Source: an uncultured Chitinophagaceae bacterium (GTDB taxonomy: Bacteria; Bacteroidota; Bacteroidia; Chitinophagales; Chitinophagaceae). From it: a DNA stretch of 64,000 nt. How positions within the stretch are numbered: the stretch's first letter is position 1; each line of letters begins with the position of its first letter. Positions 1 through 8,344 of the stretch are shown here, one piece after another. Under the pieces are notes generated by a model. It ran no database searches. It had not been told where the DNA came from and saw only the letters and a list, made by a program, of their open reading frames with translations. A program made the translations under genes and the position numbers. The stretch covers positions 142,690 through 206,689 of the forward strand of contig CALMED010000005.1 of assembly GCA_937862815.1 (NCBI GenBank), given 5' to 3'.

Positions 1-1
1 C

Positions 2-766
2 GACGCCTTTACCACTGAAATAGGCGGTGAGATCTATGTACAGAAAAACGGCCTCATGGGTATGGTGGGTATCAGCAACGGTCTCATCAACGGTAATGTG
101 CAACGTCCACTGGATCCCGGTAGCCAGACCAACACGTTTAAGCGCAACCCTTCCTACTATTTCAAAGCTGCTTACGATAAACAGATTGAAGAAAAAATCC
201 GGGTACGCGGTGCCGCTTCACTGTACACCAACAACAGCTCCGGCCGCAGCACCCTGTTTGGCGGCGACCGTACCGGCAGCAATTATTTAATGGTGATGGA
301 ATCTTCCACAGCTACTGCCGTGGCTAATTTCACCAGCGGCCGCGTAAACCCCATCCCCAGCGCCAACCAGATTACTGCCTACCAACTCAACGCGTTTGCC
401 AAAGTGTACGGATTTGAATTCTTCGGCACCTACGAAGGCGGTAACGGACGCACCCGCGCCGAAGTGGTGGCCAATGCCGCCCAGCGTAATTTCAGCCAGA
501 TTGCCGTGGATGGTATCTACCGGTTTGGTGAAAAAGAAAACGTGTACGTCGGTCTTCGCTACAACCAGGCCAAAGGCAATTTTGTAAGTGCCGCTACTGA
601 ACAAACCGTTAGCCGTGTAGCCGTAGGCGCCGGCTGGTTCCTTACCCGCAACGTTCTGCTGAAAGGCGAATATGTAAATCAGAACTACAAAGGCTATGCC
701 AGCAACAGCCTCTTCAACGGAGGTGAATTCAATGGCTATGTGATCCAGGCCGTGGTAGGATTCTAA
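2..766 (+). CDS. Outer-membrane beta-barrel protein, 3' part (5' end outside window)
   Basis: The reading frame is open from base 2, so the gene begins upstream of the window and about 254 C-terminal residues are visible. The sequence alternates polar and aromatic/hydrophobic residues in short strands and ends in Gly-Phe, as expected for a barrel inserted in the outer membrane. Strand-like segments rich in Tyr, Asn and Gly run to the C-terminus. It resembles Bacteroidota porin-like proteins, but I cannot name a family. A clear terminator follows 20 bases after the stop. Function unknown; outer-membrane location is an inference from composition. Confidence 0.7.
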   Translation, partial: DAFTTEIGGEIYVQKNGLMGMVGISNGLINGNVQRPLDPGSQTNTFKRNPSYYFKAAYDKQIEEKIRVRGAASLYTNNSSGRSTLFGGDRTGSNYLMVMESSTATAVANFTSGRVNPIPSANQITAYQLNAFAKVYGFEFFGTYEGGNGRTRAEVVANAAQRNFSQIAVDGIYRFGEKENVYVGLRYNQAKGNFVSAATEQTVSRVAVGAGWFLTRNVLLKGEYVNQNYKGYASNSLFNGGEFNGYVIQAVVGF

Positions 767-786
767 ACCCTGCAACCAAGACACCG

Positions 787-817
787 AAAGCCCTGTTACC
801 GCAGGGCTTTCTTTTTT
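787..817 (+). terminator. Intrinsic terminator after the barrel gene
   Basis: A 9-bp perfect stem (787-795 with 802-810) and a 6-base loop are followed by a C-T6 tract. It lies between the barrel stop and the YceI-like start. Confidence 0.85.
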
Positions 818-835
818 CCCCCTTATATTTATTGC

Positions 836-1432
836 ATGAAATGGCTGGTACTCTTTTTGTCTGTTGCACTCCTGGCCGGCACGCCGCCGTTTACCGTGGT
901 GTACCAGGTTGACGCCAAAAACAGCCGCCTGTTCCTCAACGGTTCCACCAACATTAACACGTTTCAGTGCTTCTGCAACGATGTGTTTCAGCCTGCCACC
1001 CTCACCGGCAACCTGCAGGAAGGTTCGCGTGACATCCGATTCACCCGCAGCCGCCTGCTCATCCAGACCAACCTCATCAGCTGCAAGAACAAGCTCATGA
1101 ACAAAGACCTGCACAAAGCGCTGAAAGCCGATGAGCACACCCATATCAAACTGGAGCTGCTGGAAGCGCATCCGCTGCATAACGCTGCCGCACTGGAACT
1201 CCACACCTGGTACACCTACAAGGCCAAAGCGTTGCTCACGATTGCGGGGATTACCAAACCCATTGATATCACCGTACAGCTGAACAAACGAACACCCACC
1301 ACTTACCGGCTGCTGGCCAGCAAAGACATCCTGATGAGCGAGTTTGACGTAAAGCCCCGCACGCCGTTCAACATGATCCGCATCAACGATCTCATTGTGA
1401 TCAACTTCGACATGCAGGTGCAGCTGCACTGA
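836..1432 (+). CDS. YceI-like secreted protein
   Basis: A 198-residue protein with an N-terminal signal peptide (about residues 1-17, hydrophobic and ending near a Gly-Thr-Pro). The rest fits the YceI fold: an opening strand with Val-Asp and Ser/Arg residues, a middle region with 'LKADEHTHI', and a closing 'LTIAGITKPIDI' segment typical of the family. YceI proteins are lipocalin-like periplasmic proteins that bind isoprenoid or other lipids. The substrate is unknown here. The ATG lies 19 bases after the upstream terminator, so the gene probably has its own promoter. The gene is convergent with the hydrolase gene that ends at 1438. Confidence 0.75.
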   Translation: MKWLVLFLSVALLAGTPPFTVVYQVDAKNSRLFLNGSTNINTFQCFCNDVFQPATLTGNLQEGSRDIRFTRSRLLIQTNLISCKNKLMNKDLHKALKADEHTHIKLELLEAHPLHNAAALELHTWYTYKAKALLTIAGITKPIDITVQLNKRTPTTYRLLASKDILMSEFDVKPRTPFNMIRINDLIVINFDMQVQLH

Positions 1433-1437
1433 CCGCT

Positions 1438-2253
1438 TCAGCGAAGCGCAGCCCGTAGCTGTTGGCGGTAGAAATCAAAAGTCGCAAGGTTATTGTGCCC
1501 TCCCCCTTTGATGGTGATGAACCGGTCGCCCGGCTTCAGCAAAGGCCGCAGGGTAGCAGCATGCCGGTACGGAACGATCCGGTCATGTGTGCCCTGGAAA
1601 ATCACCACCGGGGCCTGTACATGTGCAAGGTGTTCGTAGTTGGAAAACCGGTAGCGGCTCATGCGGCTGGCCGGATAGAGGGGAAAATGATACCAGGCCA
1701 GGGCCGGAATGCTGTAATAAGGCGTTTCCAGCAGCAATTTTTTACAGGGCTGCCGGCCCGCCAGTTCGCAGGCCACACCGGTACCCAGTGATTTACCGTA
1801 AATAAGGATGCTGTCAGCAGCCAGGCGACCCGCCGCCATCCGGTACACCAGGGCGGCATCGCTGTAAAAGCGTTGCTCGGTACGCTCGCCGGTAGTTTTG
1901 CCATAGCCCGGGTAATCGGGCATCCAAACCTCATAGCCTTCCTGTGTAAACAATTCCGCGAAGGGCGCGTAGCGGCCGATGTTTTCCCGGTTGCCGTGGA
2001 AATACAGCACAATACCCCGCACCCGGGAGGTATCGGACGGGTAAAACTGCACCAGATGCAGTACATCCTTTTCATTGAGACGTACCTGCACTTCGCGGTG
2101 AGGCTGTTTAAACCGGAACGTGTGTGAAGCCGGCAGCGGAACGGGATGAAAGAGCAGGCGCTCCTGCAGGTACCACAGCACAAGACCGGTTACGCCGTAA
2201 ATGGCGAGCACCAGTTGGAGTATCCGGCTCCGGAATAATTTTTTGAGTTGCAT
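1438..2253 (-). CDS. Membrane-anchored alpha/beta hydrolase (copy 1)
   Basis: 271 residues. One hydrophobic segment at about 11-29 anchors the protein. The alpha/beta hydrolase core follows: HG oxyanion motif (FHGN, 85-88), nucleophile elbow GKSLG with Ser155, acid Asp224 in GTHDRIVP, and His253 in GGGHNN. The triad is complete, so the protein should be an active serine hydrolase facing the cytoplasm or periplasm; the substrate cannot be read from sequence. It resembles the BEM46/ABHD13-like group. The start is 4 bases after the stop of a paralogous hydrolase, so the two are surely co-transcribed, downstream of kup. Confidence 0.85.
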   Translation of the reverse strand: MQLKKLFRSRILQLVLAIYGVTGLVLWYLQERLLFHPVPLPASHTFRFKQPHREVQVRLNEKDVLHLVQFYPSDTSRVRGIVLYFHGNRENIGRYAPFAELFTQEGYEVWMPDYPGYGKTTGERTEQRFYSDAALVYRMAAGRLAADSILIYGKSLGTGVACELAGRQPCKKLLLETPYYSIPALAWYHFPLYPASRMSRYRFSNYEHLAHVQAPVVIFQGTHDRIVPYRHAATLRPLLKPGDRFITIKGGGHNNLATFDFYRQQLRAALR

Positions 2254-2257
2254 GGGG

Positions 2258-3106
2258 TCAGACTTTCAGGATGTCCCGCAGGAAGTTGTGGTATTCGGGG
2301 AAGGAAGGCAGGTTGTTGTGTCCGCCGCCCTGTATGCGGATGAGGGTGATGCGCCGCGGGTTGATGGCCTGCAGCCGTTCGCTGTGCCGCAGGGGAATGA
2401 GCCAGTCGCGGGTGCCATGCAGGATGTAGGTATGGCATTTCACCCGGGCGATCATCTGGTCGGTTCGCAACTGGTAACGCAGCACGTACCGCATGGGAAG
2501 AATAGGAAGAAAGCGTTCCGCCACTTTGCGGAAGCTGTAATACGGCGCATCGAGAATCAGGTAACGGGGATGGTTATCCGAAGCCAGCCGGGTGGCGAAT
2601 CCGCTGCCCATGCTGCGCCCGTACACAATGATGTGGTCCTCGGGAAATTGCAGCGCCAGCTGGTCGTATACATACTGCATGTCGCTGTACAGGGCCCGCT
2701 CGCTGCGCTTGCCCGTACTCTTGCCAAAGCCGCGGTAATCCACCAGCACCACATCGTACCCGAAACGGAAGAAATCGCGGGCGTATTTGCCCCAGCCCTT
2801 GATGCTGCGGGTATTGCCGTGAAAATAGAGTAGCAGTCCGAGCGGGTTGGGTACATGAAAATGCAGCCCGCTGATGGTAACGCCGGGTTCGGGCATAAAC
2901 CGGATCTCCCGGAAGGGCGTATCGTAGCGGAATTCAAAATCGGGATCCAGCTTTTCGGGTTTAAAGATGAACCGCTCCTGGATAAAATAGGCTACCAGGC
3001 CAATAAGGATGTACCCCAGGGTGATATAGAGAATAACCGACACGGAACGCGTTGCTTGAGCGGCTGAAATTAATACAAATTGCGGGGATGAGACCGGATT
3101 ATCCAT
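2258..3106 (-). CDS. Membrane-anchored alpha/beta hydrolase (copy 2)
   Basis: 282 residues from the ATG at 3106; a longer frame from a TTG at 3118 is possible but less likely. Same plan as the next gene: hydrophobic anchor at about 25-41, FHGN motif, nucleophile elbow GRSMG (Ser165), Asp234 in HGTRDWLIP and His263 in GGGHNN. The two proteins are clearly paralogous and also share the QERF/QERLLF segment after the anchor, which points to tandem duplication. It follows kup by about 30 bases and precedes copy 1 by 4 bases, forming a three-gene operon. Substrate unknown. Confidence 0.85.
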   Translation of the reverse strand: MDNPVSSPQFVLISAAQATRSVSVILYITLGYILIGLVAYFIQERFIFKPEKLDPDFEFRYDTPFREIRFMPEPGVTISGLHFHVPNPLGLLLYFHGNTRSIKGWGKYARDFFRFGYDVVLVDYRGFGKSTGKRSERALYSDMQYVYDQLALQFPEDHIIVYGRSMGSGFATRLASDNHPRYLILDAPYYSFRKVAERFLPILPMRYVLRYQLRTDQMIARVKCHTYILHGTRDWLIPLRHSERLQAINPRRITLIRIQGGGHNNLPSFPEYHNFLRDILKV

Positions 3107-3138
3107 CCGCCGGTTCAACTTCCCGCAGATGAAAGCGC

Positions 3139-5121
3139 TTACTCTTCATCCGTGTAAATGCGCTTCAGCTTCAGGTTGCTGATGGGGGCAACAATAAGGG
3201 GGAATTTTTCTATAAACACATTGCTCTGGTCGAGCCCGAATCCTTTTTCCTCGCTCAGCGACACCCGCTTGATGAGGAAGTACAGCCGCATGATTACCCG
3301 CTCAAAGAAAGGCAGTTCATTGTCCTGGCTGAGGAATTTTTCCATCACCACAAACTGAAAATCGCCCACTACGTTGTTCCGCTGAAGGCTCTCATACCGG
3401 CTGGTGATGTTCACCTCCTTATTGGCCACCATTTCCTCCACCACCTTGCGGAACATGAGGTTGATGCGGGGCTGCATGCGGAAACCGAGACGGAACTCCA
3501 CCCGGATCACTTCGTTGGGGATGATGGTGGACACTTCGTATTCGCAGGTATAAGGATCATCGCGTGTATCCACGTGTACAAACCAGTAGATATCCGCCCG
3601 CTTGGGTTTGCGGTTGAGAATGGAGTACATGATTTTGTGCTCAATCTCATGCGGGTTGTTGGCACTGGTGAGATATACGAGATGAGTGGAGTACTTGTTC
3701 ACCGTCATGTCGTTGCTCAGCTCCTGCAGCAGGGGCAGGTAATGTTCCAGCCGCACAAACTCCACATACCGGTTTTTTATCTTTCTTGAACGGAACCATA
3801 CATACATCACCACAAACATACCTGCACCGATGATGAGTGTGATGTAACCGCCGTGCATGAATTTATCCAGCAGGGCTACCAGGTAGGCGAATTCGATGAT
3901 GAGGTAGCCGATGAGGAAAATATAAATGAAGACCGACTTCACCCGGTGCAGCACCAGGTAGTTGGCAAACAACAGGGTGGTCATGATCATGGTAACGATG
4001 ATGGCCAACCCGTAGGCCGCTTCCATTTTGGAGGATTCCCGGAAATACAGCACCACAAAGGCACAGCCGGCAAACATGAAGAGATTCATGAAGGGGATGA
4101 ACAACTGCCCGCGTTCCTCCGACGGGTAGTTGATTTTCAGGCGGGGCCAGAGGTTGAGCCGCATGGCTTCCGATATGAGGGTGAAAGCCCCTGCAATCAT
4201 GGCCTGGCTGGCAATGATGGCTGCAATGGTGGCAATGAGCACACCGGGAATGATGAACCAGTGCGGCATGAGATCGTAAAAGGCGTGGATGCCGGTTTCT
4301 GCCCGGAAGGCATCGGTGATTTCCTTCCCGTTGTAATGGGCCATCAGTGAGGCGCCCTGGCCGAAATAGTTCAGCAACAGCGCAATCTTTACAAAGACCC
4401 AGGAAACCCGGATGTTCTGCCGGCCGCAATGCCCCAGGTCGCTGTACAGGGCTTCGGCTCCTGTGGTACAGAGAAACACGGCGCCCAGCAGCCAGAATCC
4501 ATGCGGGTAGTTGCGCAGGAAGTCAATGGCATAATACGGGCTCAGCGCCCGGAAGATGGAAAGATCGTCGAACACATGGATAACGCCCAGTACGGCCAGC
4601 ATGCTGAACCACACAAACATGATGGGGCCAAACCACACACCAATGGAACCGGTGCCAAATTGCTGGGTAAAGAAAAACAGCGTGAGGATGGCCAGCACAA
4701 TGATCACAATAGTATCGGTGTGCATCCCCCGTAACTGGGGCAAAACTTTCAATCCTTCCACGGCCGAAGTGATGGAGATGGGGGGCGTGATGATGCCGTC
4801 GGCCAGGAGTGAAGCGCCGCCAATCATGGCGGGGAGCACCAGCCATTTTTTCCGGCGACGAACAAGGGCATAAAGTGAGAACGTTCCGCCTTCCCCCCGG
4901 TTGTCGGCCCGCAGCACCATGGTCACGTACTTGAGGGTGGTCTGCAGCGTGAGCGTCCACAAAATCAGCGAAAGCGTACCAATAATCAGTGTATCAGTTA
5001 CCACCCGGGTACCGATGATGGCATTGTACACGTACAGCGGTGAGGTACCAATGTCACCGTAAATGATTCCTAAAGCAATTAACAGACCGGCCGGTGTTAC
5101 AGAAGCAGTTTGTTTTCCCAC
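3139..5121 (-). CDS. kup: Kup-type low-affinity potassium uptake protein
   Basis: 660 residues, matching the KUP/HAK/KT family in length. The N-terminus has the family signature GIIYGDIGTSPLYV, followed by about 12 membrane segments to residue 450 and a roughly 200-residue cytoplasmic C-terminal domain. It imports K+ coupled to protons at the inner membrane. The start is GTG at 5121: an in-frame TAA lies four codons upstream, so no longer start exists. A good promoter is at 5177-5206. Two hydrolase genes follow in the same operon. Confidence 0.95.
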   Translation of the reverse strand: MGKQTASVTPAGLLIALGIIYGDIGTSPLYVYNAIIGTRVVTDTLIIGTLSLILWTLTLQTTLKYVTMVLRADNRGEGGTFSLYALVRRRKKWLVLPAMIGGASLLADGIITPPISITSAVEGLKVLPQLRGMHTDTIVIIVLAILTLFFFTQQFGTGSIGVWFGPIMFVWFSMLAVLGVIHVFDDLSIFRALSPYYAIDFLRNYPHGFWLLGAVFLCTTGAEALYSDLGHCGRQNIRVSWVFVKIALLLNYFGQGASLMAHYNGKEITDAFRAETGIHAFYDLMPHWFIIPGVLIATIAAIIASQAMIAGAFTLISEAMRLNLWPRLKINYPSEERGQLFIPFMNLFMFAGCAFVVLYFRESSKMEAAYGLAIIVTMIMTTLLFANYLVLHRVKSVFIYIFLIGYLIIEFAYLVALLDKFMHGGYITLIIGAGMFVVMYVWFRSRKIKNRYVEFVRLEHYLPLLQELSNDMTVNKYSTHLVYLTSANNPHEIEHKIMYSILNRKPKRADIYWFVHVDTRDDPYTCEYEVSTIIPNEVIRVEFRLGFRMQPRINLMFRKVVEEMVANKEVNITSRYESLQRNNVVGDFQFVVMEKFLSQDNELPFFERVIMRLYFLIKRVSLSEEKGFGLDQSNVFIEKFPLIVAPISNLKLKRIYTDEE

Positions 5122-5176
5122 GGGAAGAAATTAAATGTGCACACGCTGAATTGCGCAAGCGTACACAAGTAAGAAT

Positions 5177-5206
5177 CAAAGGTAGGTTTTGAACAGAATC
5201 CAGCAA
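5177..5206 (-). promoter_or_regulatory. Promoter of kup operon
   Basis: On the minus strand TACCTTTG (5177-5184) is preceded by TTG (5204-5206) with a 19-base spacer, the classic Bacteroidota -33/-7 pair. The GTG start of kup is 55 bases downstream. Confidence 0.75.
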
Positions 5207-5240
5207 GAAATAGTTGCCCAAACAGCCGATCGTATGTTCG

Positions 5241-6494
5241 TTACCGGGGAGTTCTTCTTCCCCCCACCGGGCTTCCCCAGAGCAGCGAACCATCACCGTA
5301 GCTGAGAAAGCGGAAATCGTTTTCCAGCGCATAGGCGTACACCTTCCGCCAATCATCGCCCACCAGGGCGGCTACCAGCAGCAGCAGGGTGGAGTTGGGC
5401 TGGTGAAAGTTGGTGATAAGGGCATCGGCGATACGCATGCGGTAGCCGGGGGCAATCATGAGCTGCGTGGTGCACACCAACTCGTCGAGTTGCCGGTCGT
5501 TGAGCCAGGCCAGCAAGGCCTGCAGGGCCTGCTCGGCCGTCATCTCCGGTGCGGTGGTGTCGTACGGATCCCATTGCTGCACCGCCAGTTCTTCCACGGT
5601 GCTGTCGGGACGCAACAATGCCTTGCGCCCCATCCAATACAGGCTCTCCACGGTGCGCAGCGATGTGGTGCCCACCGGGATAACATCGTAGGGATGCAGG
5701 TTGATGATGTGTTCAATGGTGGACTTCTGCACCTGGATCCACTCGCGGTGCATGGTATGCTGCCCGATGGTATCCGACTTCACCGGCTGAAACGTACCGG
5801 CCCCCACATGCAGGGTCACAAAATCGGTAACGATCCCCTTGCCGTTGATCTGCTGCAACAGGGCATCGGTAAAGTGCAGTCCGGCTGTGGGCGCCGCCAC
5901 ACTGCCTTCGCGCCGGGCATACACGGTCTGGTAGCGTTCATAATCCGAGGCCTCCGCGTTGCGGTGCAGGTAGGGCGGCAGGGGAATCACTCCCGCTGCG
6001 TGCAGAATGGCACCAAAAGATAGTGCTGCCGGATGCCAGGAAAACTCCACCACAAAATGATCGCCGGACCGTTCCACCAGCTCTGCATAAAGCCGCACCG
6101 GGCTGCCTTCCATCTCAATCACCTTCTCCAACAATCCCTCCTTCCAGCGCGCTGCGCCCCGCACCAGGCAGTTCCACCGCACTTTGGTGGTGGTACACAT
6201 ACCCGCTTCCACGGTGAGCGCACCGGCCGGCTCGAGGCAAAACAACTCCACCTGGCCCCCGGTGGGTTTCCGGAAGAAGATGCGTGCTTCCACCACCCGC
6301 GTGTTGTTGAACAGCAGCAGGGTTTCGGGCCGCAGCTGGCCGGGCAGCTGCCGGTAAACGGTTTCCGTCATCACCCCGTTGCGGTACACAAGCAGTTTGC
6401 TGCTGTCGCGCTCTTCCAGCGGGTGAACGGCAATGCGGTGCGGAGGCAGTTCGTAACTGTAATCGTGTATGCGGAGAGAAGCCGGATGATTCAT
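5241..6494 (-). CDS. queA: S-adenosylmethionine:tRNA ribosyltransferase-isomerase
   Basis: 417 residues from the ATG at 6494. QueA transfers and isomerises the ribosyl group of SAM onto 7-aminomethyl-7-deazaguanine in tRNA, giving epoxyqueuosine, the penultimate step of queuosine formation. The N-terminal ELPPHRIAVHP..RDSSKLLV block, LLFNNTRVVEARI, the GLHFT motif and the C-terminal TNFHQPNSTLLLLVAAL block are all family signatures. Two earlier in-frame start codons (6521, 6512) lie in or before the promoter at 6499-6528, so 6494 is preferred. No other queuosine gene is near. Confidence 0.95.
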   Translation of the reverse strand: MNHPASLRIHDYSYELPPHRIAVHPLEERDSSKLLVYRNGVMTETVYRQLPGQLRPETLLLFNNTRVVEARIFFRKPTGGQVELFCLEPAGALTVEAGMCTTTKVRWNCLVRGAARWKEGLLEKVIEMEGSPVRLYAELVERSGDHFVVEFSWHPAALSFGAILHAAGVIPLPPYLHRNAEASDYERYQTVYARREGSVAAPTAGLHFTDALLQQINGKGIVTDFVTLHVGAGTFQPVKSDTIGQHTMHREWIQVQKSTIEHIINLHPYDVIPVGTTSLRTVESLYWMGRKALLRPDSTVEELAVQQWDPYDTTAPEMTAEQALQALLAWLNDRQLDELVCTTQLMIAPGYRMRIADALITNFHQPNSTLLLLVAALVGDDWRKVYAYALENDFRFLSYGDGSLLWGSPVGGRRTPR

Positions 6495-6498
6495 GCTG

Positions 6499-6528
6499 CA
6501 AATGTGGTTCATTTCGTACAAACCCCAA
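6499..6528 (-). promoter_or_regulatory. Promoter of queA
   Basis: CACATTTG (6499-6506, minus strand) preceded by TTG (6526-6528) with a 19-base spacer. The -7 element ends 4 bases before the ATG at 6494, so the mRNA may be nearly leaderless. Confidence 0.65.
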
Positions 6529-6603
6529 CGCCCCCGCCCCTGCTAAGGTTTTGTGAAAAAACCAGCCGTGCACATTCGGCGGTTATCCTCCGGCCCAAGG
6601 CAC

Positions 6604-6611
6604 TATTTTTG
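6604..6611 (+). promoter_or_regulatory. -7 element for the DUF2490 gene
   Basis: TATTTTTG followed by CAGC and the ATG at 6616, the same layout as the divergent queA promoter. No convincing -33 box was seen. Confidence 0.55.
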
Positions 6612-6615
6612 CAGC

Positions 6616-7443
6616 ATGCACGCGATGAAGACAACGTTACGCCACTGCGCACTACTGCTTTTCCCGTTGTGGGTGTCGTTGCCGGTTTTGGCACAATTAA
6701 AACAGGTTTATCCGCACCAGGTGTTCTGGTCAAAAGTGGAGATCAACCAGCTCGATAAAAACTACCGCTGGGGGTATGGTGCCGATTTGGTGTACAGACG
6801 CAAATCTGGACTGGAAGACCGGAATATGTTCAGCGAACCCCTGCGCATCAGCTTCCGCCCCTGGATCAACTACCAGTTTTCGCCCAATGCCCGGCTTTCT
6901 GTAAGCCCGCTGGGCTACATGAAGACCCACGAATACCTCGCAAAACCGGAAGACCTGCTGCGCCAGCCTTACCGGGAGTTGCGCACCACCCTGCAGTTCT
7001 TTCATCATTTTAAACCCGGCAACCCCCGCTTCATGCACACCTGGCGCTACCGCTATGAGATGCGCTGGCAGGAAAATCCGGTCACCGACAACTGGCGTTA
7101 CTTCAACCGCTTCCGCATCCGGTACCGGTTGCGGTACACCTTCAAGGGAACCGATTTCTACGAAAACAACAACCTCTACGCCATGGTGTCGAACGAAATC
7201 GGCATCAACTTCGGAAAAAATGTGCTGTACAACACCTTCAACCAAAACCGTTTTTATGCCGGTGTTGGCTATCGCTTTCTGAACACCGTGCGGGCCGAAG
7301 CACGGTATGTGAACCGTATCCGCACGCGGGGCAGCACCGGCCTTGAGTTTGACCACGGAAGAGGCCTGATGCTCACGCTGTTTGTTGACCAGATCACGGG
7401 CATGGGCAAACAGGATTCCTACAAAATACAATACACCGACTGA
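6616..7443 (+). CDS. DUF2490-type outer-membrane protein
   Basis: 275 residues. A signal peptide ends at a Leu-Ala-Gln site about 26 residues in. The mature protein is a predicted beta barrel with many Arg/Tyr/Trp strands (WRYRYEMRW, YFNRFRIRYRLRY) and fits DUF2490. Function unknown; the family is a widespread Bacteroidota outer-membrane barrel. The ATG at 6616 lies 4 bases after a TATTTTTG element; the ATG at 6625 (MKTTLRH) is a possible alternative. A GTG further up at 6553 lies upstream of the promoter element and is not used. Its stop overlaps the start of the MORN gene (ATGA), so the two are translationally coupled. Confidence 0.75.
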   Translation: MHAMKTTLRHCALLLFPLWVSLPVLAQLKQVYPHQVFWSKVEINQLDKNYRWGYGADLVYRRKSGLEDRNMFSEPLRISFRPWINYQFSPNARLSVSPLGYMKTHEYLAKPEDLLRQPYRELRTTLQFFHHFKPGNPRFMHTWRYRYEMRWQENPVTDNWRYFNRFRIRYRLRYTFKGTDFYENNNLYAMVSNEIGINFGKNVLYNTFNQNRFYAGVGYRFLNTVRAEARYVNRIRTRGSTGLEFDHGRGLMLTLFVDQITGMGKQDSYKIQYTD

Positions 7444-8339
7444 TGAAAACACGCATCTACCTGCTAACGGTTCTGCTGCTCTGCAGCGGTGCAGCCCTTG
7501 TGCTGCTGTGGTGCAAAAGCAATGAACTTGCCCGCCGGCAGCAGGAACAGCAACACCGCTTTGCAACCCTGCTCCTGTTGCAGCAAGCAACCGCAACCAA
7601 CCCGGGCACCGCTACCACCGACAGTCTGCTGCAATCGCTATACAATGCGGCGGCAGTTGCAGGCGACAGCCTGGTACTGCAGGCCATCAGCCGCCTGGCT
7701 AACCAACAACCGGCCGGAAACAACCCGCTGTACCTACCGGCTTCGCCGGAAAAAATGACGGTGATCCGTCCGGCAGCAACCGGGGTAACGGAGAAAACGA
7801 ACCACCAGCTGGAAGACTCCCTGAAAAAAATACAGGTGCTGCTGGAGATGGAGAAAGACCTGGCCCGGAGCGAAATTGACCGCTTCCGCAAAATGAGTGA
7901 TTCCCTGCTGACGATCCTGGAAAACAAGGGAACGGAAACCGGTATCCTCTATTTTAAAAGTCCCCAGGGCATCAACATCCGCTACGTGGGAGAAATAAAA
8001 GAAGAAAACGCACACGGCTTTGGAATGGGATTGTGGGACAACGGACACAAGTACGAAGGGCAGTGGCAGCAAAATACCAAGACCGGCCAGGGAACGTATT
8101 ACTTTCCCAACAGTGAAAAATTCAGCGGCACATTTGCAAACAACAAACGCACGGGTAAAGGAATTTACTATTTCAAAAACGGCGACTATTACAACGGCTA
8201 CTGGCACCAGGATGTGCGGGAGGGGGTTGGGTGCATAATCGGCAAGAACGGTAAAATCAAAAAAGCCGGGGAATGGAAGAATGATAAACTGGTGGTGAAC
8301 CGCCGGCTGACGGACGCCGAGCTGGAAGACATCCGCTGA
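7443..8339 (+). CDS. Membrane-anchored MORN-repeat protein
   Basis: 298 residues. An N-terminal hydrophobic segment (about 4-23) is a membrane anchor or signal. Residues 25-160 are polar and partly coiled-coil (LEDSLKKIQVLLEMEKDLARSEIDRFRKM). Residues 180-275 contain four MORN-type repeats with the core Y.G.W/F...R.G.G.Y/.. (YEGQWQQNTKTGQG, FSGTFANNKRTGKG, YNGYWHQDVREGVG). MORN repeats bind membranes or proteins; no catalytic domain is present. It starts inside the stop codon of the DUF2490 gene, suggesting linked roles at the envelope. Convergent with the PorP-like gene 5 bases beyond. Confidence 0.8.
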   Translation: MKTRIYLLTVLLLCSGAALVLLWCKSNELARRQQEQQHRFATLLLLQQATATNPGTATTDSLLQSLYNAAAVAGDSLVLQAISRLANQQPAGNNPLYLPASPEKMTVIRPAATGVTEKTNHQLEDSLKKIQVLLEMEKDLARSEIDRFRKMSDSLLTILENKGTETGILYFKSPQGINIRYVGEIKEENAHGFGMGLWDNGHKYEGQWQQNTKTGQGTYYFPNSEKFSGTFANNKRTGKGIYYFKNGDYYNGYWHQDVREGVGCIIGKNGKIKKAGEWKNDKLVVNRRLTDAELEDIR

Positions 8340-8344
8340 GGGGA

